DNA from: Begonia masoniana
Lineage: Eukaryota > Streptophyta > Magnoliopsida > Cucurbitales > Begoniaceae
Assembly: GCA_022432975.1 (NCBI GenBank)
Contig: CM039508.1
Span: 18,203,330 to 18,267,329, forward strand
Reading direction: 5' to 3'
DNA: 64,000 nt
In this document: piece by piece, positions 58,050 to 64,000 of the stretch
Position numbering within the stretch: position 1 is the first letter of the stretch
How the letters are laid out: each line of letters starts with the position of its first letter
Notes under the pieces: generated by a model
What the model was told of the DNA's origin: nothing
Seen by the model: only the letters and a program-made list of their open reading frames with translations
Databases searched by the model: none
Made by a program: the position numbers and the translations under genes

Positions 58050-58614
58050 ATTTCTGTCGTCCACGCTTTCTGTCGTCCACAATTTCTATCGTCCACGACT
58101 ACTATCGTCCACGGCTTCTGTCATCAGTTTCTGTTGTCCGCAGCCTCTATTGTCTTCTGTCGTCCACGACTTCTGTTGTCCACGGCTTCTGTCGTCTACA
58201 GTAAGTCTTCCACTGCACGACTTCCAGTTTACGTTTCCTATTTTATTAAGTCCCCCACTGCATGTCTGTCGTCCATTTTGTCTTCTGTTCTCTGTCGTCC
58301 ATTCTGCTCTTTATTTTAAACGTCCAAAGTATTATGTTTTCCTTTTTTCATTTCTTCCTGTCTTCCTGCTCTCGTCCAGAGTACTTATCCAAGTTTTTAA
58401 TATTCCTTCCTTCCAGTTTTTCTTCTGCCATTTATTTCTGAAGTCCGACTTTAAATATTTCTTCCAGCCTTCAACACCAAAGAAGGTTTCCTCTCTGTAA
58501 GCTCTCTGTTAAGTTTTAAAAGTTCACTGTTAAAAAAAAATAGGGTATCACGTTTTAAAATGTCCGGAGTGATGGCTCGCCGACCCCGATCGGGCCAGGG
58601 GTCGTCACATCACG

Positions 58615-59641
58615 TGTCATTATAAAAAGAATACAATCTAATATATCAAAGTTCTTTTCCCTAGAAAATTAATAACGAGTGTCAAAATAAATATCAAGTT
58701 CATTTTGCAGAACTAAAATAAAAATCCTTATTTAATTCATTTCATATATCATGAATACTAAATTATAGAGTTACAATATTTTCACCATCACACTACTATC
58801 ATAACTATCTTTGCGTGAAAAAGGTTGAGAACAATTAATAATAAAATATTTAATTTCATAAAAAGAATATACATTAACAATTTCATTCGTTATGTGATCA
58901 CTAGTAATTAAAAGAATAATATATAAATTAATAGAAATTCAATTAAGCATAAAACACACTCCTTTTAATATATTTCTAGGATCCATAATCCATGCTTAAC
59001 AAAAAATGGAAGGAATGTTAAGCCAATATTTTTTAAATTTTATTTTCATTTTATTAAAAATATCATCATATTCATTTATTTGTCGATATTATAAAAATTA
59101 CACATTAAATTTACAAAAAATTAGAAGAACAAGATGAGAAGTTAGAAAATTAATTTCAAAACATTCATTTATAACATCATAAAAAGATTGTAAAAAATCA
59201 AGAAAAATATTAGCAACATCACGACACGATTTGTAAAGATTAATTTTTTGTGCTTCTTCATTAATAAAAGATAAATAACTTGCTAATATGATCTAGCATT
59301 TTGCAATATTAAATAAATTGAATTCCATCTATTATCTATTCTGATTTTTAATTTTTTTTGTTTAAGTTGGACAGTTTTATAAAATTCTTTATATCCTTGT
59401 TTTATTAAATTAGATTCAATAATGTAAAAAATTGTGAATCTAATTAATTCATTATGAGACGAAATATATGTCATACAATTTTTTACAAACAAATTCAAAA
59501 TATGACACACAATCTCACGTAGAAAAAAGAATCGTGAGTAATATCTAATTGAAAATAATTTTTAAAATGAGAAATAGCAACATCGTTCACATTACCATTA
59601 AAAATTATATTAAATATTCTAGCTCTCATATATCTAAAAAT
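58615..59641 (-). pseudogene. hAT relic 2 transposase, central part
   Basis: The minus strand reads MCHILNLFVKNCMTYISSHN, IRIDNRWNSIYLILQNARSY (59510-59283), and further down KFKKYWLNIPSIFC and AWIMDPRNILKG (about 59040-58960). These are conserved blocks of RICESLEEPER-type hAT transposases. Many stops. Bounded by E4 on the right and E1 on the left. Confidence 0.75.
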
Positions 59642-62136
59642 TGTGACAGCCTCAGACCCGATCGGGGTCTGAGGAGCCATCACTTCGGGACATTCAAAAC
59701 GGGGACTATTTTTTTTTTTAATAAACGGAGTGAACTTTTAAACAACAAACCCTTAAAACTTTACAGAGAGAGAAAGCGTTCTCTGGAGTCGAAAACAAAA
59801 CGGGAAAAACAGTTAAAACCGAACTGCAGAATAAACAACAGAAGGGAATCAGAATACTTGGAACAGAATCAGAAGACATATTAATTTTTGAACCACAGAT
59901 ATAAAAGACTGAAGAAAACTGGGAGACAGAACACTTTGATTGTTTAAATAAAAGGCTGGGTGGACGGCGGGCATGCAGAGAACGATGTGATAAAATACAT
60001 GCAGTGAAAATAATTGAGAAATATAAACTGAAACACATATTGAAAGAAATGGCTACAGTGAATACCAGAATCGGGTGGTCTATGGCCGAAGGAGTAAATA
60101 AAACGGGGCGGAAGACGTAGGTAAAAAAATGTAAGTAAACTGGGCGGGCAATATAAACTAGCGGTGGATGCGAATAAGACAAAAGTGAACAGTGGCAGCG
60201 GTGGATGTGAATAAACAAAAAAGAACGGTGGATGTGAATAAGACAAAAGTGAACAGTGGATGTGAATTACAAACAGAAATTTACTGTTCACCGGTGGATG
60301 TGAACTACAAACAAAAATTTACTGTTGACCGGTGAATGTGAACTACAAACAGAAATTTACTGTTCACCGGTGGATGTGAACTACAGAGAGAAATTTACTG
60401 TTCACCGGTAGATGTGAACTTAAAAGCAGCGGTGGATGTAATCGGAAGATGTAGTTTTAAAGACAAAATTTGACAGCTTTTAATAGGAAGACATACAAAC
60501 AAGGAGCATAAAACAGATGGCATAAAAGTTTCAAATTCTCAAAAACCGATTCAGAACATGATTTTTGGACATAACAGGAAACATGACATAAGTTTAAGAA
60601 AATCAATCTGTATGGATAGCTCTAAAACCAGAGACCACCCATGCATGAACTAATCAGAGGAAACTCAATACAGTTCCAGAATATTTCAAAATATATAGAT
60701 ACAACTGTCAAATACAGAGATTTTAGACATCAATACAGAACTGAACCTGCACTTCAAATGTTTTAACACTTCAAAAGGTGATACAGAATTTGGCATAACT
60801 TCAAAAAATACATTCTCACAGGGTTAACTCTTGTCTGACAGCAACAACCAAACCCCATGAGCTAGATCCGCCAACTACATCAAATCATCGTCTTGAGGCA
60901 CGATGTCCTCATCTGGGGGATCCATACCTACAACAGAGAGTTCACCTATGAGTCTAAACTCAGTAAGAACATATAAAAATGCAGTGATGCATATGCTATG
61001 TATGAACTTTCAGAATACGGTGACAATACAGTACATTATGTTTCACTGGCAGAGGGGTATAAGTGGGGCTTATAGGGGAACTGACAAATGCACGACAGGC
61101 ACATAACAGATTTACATAATAGAACAGAAAAAATAGGCCAGTCCCCGTCCCGCACTTAACCAATGCATTACAGTCAGATTTTATCTTTCTTAACTTCAAA
61201 ATGTGTGCCGAAGACATTTTTGCATGAGCTTTCGGGAAAAACGTGTATGCATGAACTTTCACAGTGCTTAAACATAAAACGGCAGGCAACAGAAATATTA
61301 CAACAGCACATAATGAAAGACACAGATAACTCAGAACTTAACTCTAACTTTCTCTACCTGAAACCTTCCGACAGAAGTAAAACCTAGAGTCTCCGTGATG
61401 TAGGGCCTTAAGGGCCAACCTAAGGATATGAACTTACCTGTTTGCTGTAGAGTTGAGAGTCTTGAACGTGTTACCTCGGTGATGCACGAACCTATGACGT
61501 GCATGAAAAAGGAAATCAACAAGCTGCAAATGCTAACTAATAACTTAGTAGAATATGCAGTAAACTCCATTCCAATTTTTAGAAAACAGACTAACGTGTT
61601 TTCATCCAAAAATAGTGAGTTTTCTCAAAATATCGTAACCTTAAACTTCTACAAAATGCACATTTTAACTTATCCAAACTCGTTAACTTTAGCAGATGAT
61701 TACCTTCACTGGAGAAAACAGAAGAAATGAGGTCTTTTGGAAAGGTTGCAGTCGCTTAGAGGAGAGAAAACAGAGGGCAGTGGAAAGAAGCAGATGAGAA
61801 ATGAGGGTTTCACGTAGGAGGGAAGAAAAGAAGAACATGGCTTCTTCAACAAGTTGCCAAGTGTCACTCAACCATTGGCTTCCTCCCACCAACCTTAATT
61901 GGTTTACCTCATTTGCCCTCCCATTGGTTTTTAACCAAGGTGTTCTATTTTGGTTGATTTTTAGTTTGGTTTTCCAATTGAATTATTAGTTAAATTCACC
62001 GATCCGTTTTCTCTAGACATCCACTTGGGGTATCACAAAACTCTAATGAAATACGCACTTCATTAATGGCCAATATATGTATATCTCATATAATAGTTCA
62101 AGGAATAATTACATGGCTAAAATGCCGGGTGTTACA
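59642..62136 (-). mobile_element. E4: family A solo LTR in hAT relic 2
   Basis: TSD AAAAT (59637-59641 and 62137-62141). 2495 bp, minus strand TGTAACACCCGGCATTTTAG...GGCTGTCACA. Same family as the E1 and E2 LTRs, with exon-like blocks and the CGGTGGATG array (about 60100-60450). No internal region, so it formed by LTR-LTR recombination. Confidence 0.88.
60875..61892 (-). other. E4 copy of the LTR mini-gene
   Basis: Exon a 61892-61704 (189 nt, ATG, open), exon b 61491-61438 (54 nt), exon c 60927-60875 (53 nt to TAG) with tail PPDEDIVPQDDDLM. Relative to E2, exon b has a 5-bp insertion (GTAAC) that breaks the exon a frame, so this copy is probably not translatable end to end. Confidence 0.35.
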
Positions 62137-62141
62137 AAAAT

Positions 62142-62700
62142 AGTAATCATAAAATTATTTTATTTAATTGTCAAGATTCGTCAATAAAATAAAAGGCTAC
62201 AACAACATAACATTTAGCATTACATGCACTTTATAAATCAAAGATAATATAAATAGATATTAAATGGAATTTGCAAAAAATGTAATTAGTTCATTTTTCA
62301 TATCATGAAATATTTTAATAATATCATTTCTCGTTGTACTTCTAGGGACAAATTTAAAGTTAAGAGTATTATACACTTTCATAAATTTTTCAAATATCTT
62401 ACTATCGGTGAACGATAAAGACAACTCGAATTGTAATATAAATTTTGTTATTTATTCTTCCATTTTAGCATTTAATAGTGTTTGTGTAGGGTCTCTTATT
62501 TGCTCATTTATGTGACATTTTTTATAATATCTATTAATTGTGTTAGTTGAACTACTAGAAATATATGCATAATTATTAATACAATAGTTATATTGAGCTC
62601 TAAATTCTATTTTTTTCATCAATTTTAATTTCATTTATGTCAAAATAGTTCTATACATTAGACGTTTTGTTTATTTTTTCGAGATAAAGAAGTAGATATT
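62142..62700 (-). pseudogene. hAT relic 2 transposase, BED finger and N-terminal part
   Basis: The minus strand reads KLMKKIEFRAQYNYCINNYA, SSTNTINRYYKKCH (degenerate BED finger, first cysteine changed), then NTLNFKFVPRSTTRNDIIKI and FHDMKNELITFFANSI. This matches the N-terminal half of RICESLEEPER-type transposases, continuing at 59641 after E4. Confidence 0.75.
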
Positions 62701-63290
62701 TTTGCAGATGATTGTCCTATGAAAAATGTAGGAGTTAACTCTTTAATTTTTTTTAATATCATTATCAATATTTTTAATATTATAATTACGTTGATCTATG
62801 ATAATTAAAATTAAATATTTGAACTAAATTTCAAATAATAAATTAATACAGCAAACCAATTAATTAACAATAGTTTGTAGATGTTGTGAATTTATAATCA
62901 ACTCCACGTGTACGAAAACTACAAAATACAAAAATTGTTAAATTATATACATAAAATTAACAACATTATAAAAATATATAAAAAATAAATTAAAATATAT
63001 ACCTTGTATGAATGAAAATGTTATAAAAATTAATAAGAAAAAGAAAGATAGATAGTGCACTAGAAGTTCAAAAGTTAGTGAACAATAAATTGAAACATTA
63101 AGAGAAAGTTTGGAGAAAGTGTCGATAACTGCAAATTTTCTCGCAGGACAACTCACAACGTTCAAATATAGCTTAAAACTGATCAGACCAGACTGGACCG
63201 TATAGAGCCGGGCCAGACCAAACTCTAGTTCGGATCCTTTAGGTGGGTCTGGTCTTTTTTTCGCCCCTTGTTTTCTTCCTTAACTGAAGT
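62701..63290. other. AT-rich flank with a possible hAT subterminal region at 63172-63255
   Basis: About 63172-63255 has clustered CAGACCAGACTGG, GGGCCAGACC and inverted GGGTCTGGTC motifs, as in hAT ends of the ...CCAGACC type. It may be the outer end of hAT relic 2, directly upstream of the next gene. The rest is AT-rich with nothing recognised. Confidence 0.4.
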
Positions 63291-63468
63291 TATCTCATCT
63301 CTGTATTTGATGTCTGCTTATTTGGTCAAATTCATGATTCCCACACTGTCTTCTTCCTCTTTGATCTAATGTTCAACTGTTGAATCTTCAGCTGCGTTAG
63401 GTTCGGGTTACGCACTGCCAATTGAGCTTTTGTGTTGGCCAAGAGTGTAGGAGAAGAAATTTATAGCG

Positions 63469-63552
63469 ATGTCAAATCAAGGTGCAAAAAAGCATAAGGA
63501 AGAGAACGCTCCTCATATGGCGAATCTCCGCCGCCTGATTATAGTTTGCAAT
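63469..63552 (+). CDS. Exon 1 of a probable TMEM208/DUF788-type ER membrane protein gene (rest beyond window)
   Basis: ATG at 63469 starts a 28-codon stretch, MSNQGAKKHKEENAPHMANL then RRLIIVCN, ending at a strong donor AAT|GTAAGT (63553). The lysine-rich start, KEEN and NLRRLIxxCN just before a hydrophobic segment are what I recall of plant DUF788 proteins, relatives of TMEM208/SND2, which help insert membrane proteins at the ER. The transmembrane segments would lie in later exons, which are not in the window. An LTR-element fragment (63683-64000, minus) sits in the presumed first intron. The recognition rests on 28 residues, so it is moderate. Confidence 0.5.
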
Positions 63553-63682
63553 GTAAGTGTCTTTCATCTTACACAATCATGCACTGTGTTTGTTCAAATT
63601 TGTTTGATTTCATTAATTTTTGTCAGTGTTTGAGACTTCATAGATAACATCACAAGAACCAGAAGTAATATTTGTTTCCTTT

Positions 63683-64000
63683 TCATGTTTTTTTTTGTTC
63701 ATTTTTCCACTTAAAATAGTTTTTCTTAATACGACCAGCTTTACCACAGTGGAAATAATTTCTAGTTTCAGTTTTGTTTTCAGATTTAAGCTTGTTTATT
63801 TGAGTCTTTCTTTTTTGGTTGTTAACCTTAGCATTGTTACCATTTACAAATAAACTATTTTCATTTTTCTTATTCTTAATTTCAAGTTCTCTAGCCTTTA
63901 AAGCAGAAGTGATTAAGTCAATTTTGATAATAGTACCAGTATACTTAAGAGTATCTCTAACAACATTGTATGATTCAGGCAAGGAGTTAAGTAAAATCAT
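63683..64000 (-). pseudogene. Ty1/copia gag fragment, cut by window edge
   Basis: The minus strand reads ILLNSLPESYNVVRDTLKYT, then LITSALKARELEIKNKK and YFHCGKAGRIKKNYFKWK. This is the UBN2-type copia gag followed by a zinc knuckle whose first and last cysteines and histidine are altered (Y..C....R....Y). The start is outside the window. It may be open up to the edge, but the damaged knuckle suggests a relic. Confidence 0.75.

Larger units (their letters stand above)
15811..58609 (+). mobile_element. E1: family A Ty3/gypsy retrotransposon, interrupted by four insertions
   Basis: It starts TGTAACACCC and ends GGTCGTCACA, flanked by the 5-bp TSD TCACG (15806-15810 and 58610-58614). Order: 5' LTR, PBS, gag-pol, PPT-like GTTAAGGTGTGTGGGA (35945-35960), 3' LTR. 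Insertions are E3 (5' LTR), E6 (integrase), a Cassandra dimer and E2 (both 3' LTR). The two LTRs differ clearly more than those of E2, E3 or E5, in line with E1 being the oldest intact-ended layer. The coding part has the Tekay/Del-like chromovirus order: gag, protease, RT, RNase H, integrase, chromodomain-like tail. Confidence 0.9.
35961..58609 (+). repeat. E1 3' LTR, split by the Cassandra insertion and E2
   Basis: Segments are 35961-37278, 38878-39438 and 58055-58609 (target duplications excluded). It is collinear with the 5' LTR, including mini-gene exons (exon b near 36445-36498, exon c near 37028-37074). The end GGGTCGTCACA at 58609 abuts the TCACG duplication. Confidence 0.88.

Noticed and set aside
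1..64000. tRNA genes, organellar insertions or endogenous pararetrovirus sequence
   Set aside because: Nothing with a tRNA cloverleaf box A/B pair, plastid or mitochondrial gene, or caulimovirus-type coat or movement protein was seen; the RT and integrase pieces I could place are Ty3/gypsy.

Overview
The window looks like nuclear DNA of a flowering plant, probably a eudicot. It is AT-rich, has short intron-containing genes, and is packed with Ty3/gypsy LTR retrotransposons primed by initiator-Met tRNA (PBS TGGTATCAGAGC). It also holds RICESLEEPER-like hAT relics, MITEs and a 5S-rRNA-derived Cassandra-type TRIM element. No bacterial, organellar or viral genome feature was seen. Only two host genes are supported: a complete five-exon TPR gene of the TTC1 family (2859-5340, +), and exon 1 of a probable TMEM208/DUF788-type ER membrane protein gene (63469-63552, +) whose remainder lies outside the window.

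Layout. 1-1.6 kb: decayed gypsy gag with its PBS and LTR. 1.6-1.9 kb: fragment of a lectin-receptor-like kinase. 2.2-2.6 kb: MITE just upstream of the TPR gene. 2.7-6 kb: TPR gene and 3' flank. 6.6-7.6 kb: gypsy integrase relic. 8.2-11.8 kb: hAT relic 1, split by a second hAT element (9864-10983). 14.98-15.46 kb: Mutator-type foldback MITE with a 9-bp TSD. 15.6-62.7 kb: hAT relic 2 (minus), whose roughly 1.7 kb of recognisable coding sequence is pushed apart by LTR elements. 63.2-64 kb: partial gene exon and an edge-truncated copia gag relic.

The 47-kb nest can be resolved from target-site duplications. E1 (family A gypsy, +, 15811-58609, TSD TCACG) sits in hAT relic 2. Inside E1 lie E3 (family B gypsy, -, 17041-26075, TSD CGATG) in its 5' LTR, E6 (solo LTR, -, 31273-34905, TSD GGACA) in its pol, and a palindromic Cassandra insertion (37279-38872, TSD TGGAG) in its 3' LTR. 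E2 (family A, -, 39439-58049, TSD ATTTT/ATTTC) is also in the 3' LTR and itself contains E5 (family B, +, 42989-51790, TSD GTTGT). A separate solo LTR E4 (-, 59642-62136, TSD AAAAT) interrupts hAT relic 2 nearer its N-terminal end. E5 and E3 are youngest (LTR pairs differ by roughly 1 percent by eye). E5 is a near-complete gag-pol with one in-frame TGA.

The most unusual signal is inside the long (2-3.6 kb) LTRs. LTRs of families A and B and of E6, otherwise poorly alike, share the same internal gene-like layout: exon a, an exon b of 45-54 nt, and an exon c of usually 47 nt ending in a stop codon. These have good splice sites, a conserved branch-point block, an acidic C-terminal tail, and a conserved complementarity between sequence just after the exon b donor and the exon c 3' splice site. 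Downstream of this, at the same relative place in most of the LTRs, lies a dense array of CATCTNCCG(A/G)T motifs with TGACGTCA boxes. A second notable signal is the Cassandra insertion, bounded by two identical LTR 3' ends and centred on a palindrome, as expected of an integrated snap-back cDNA.
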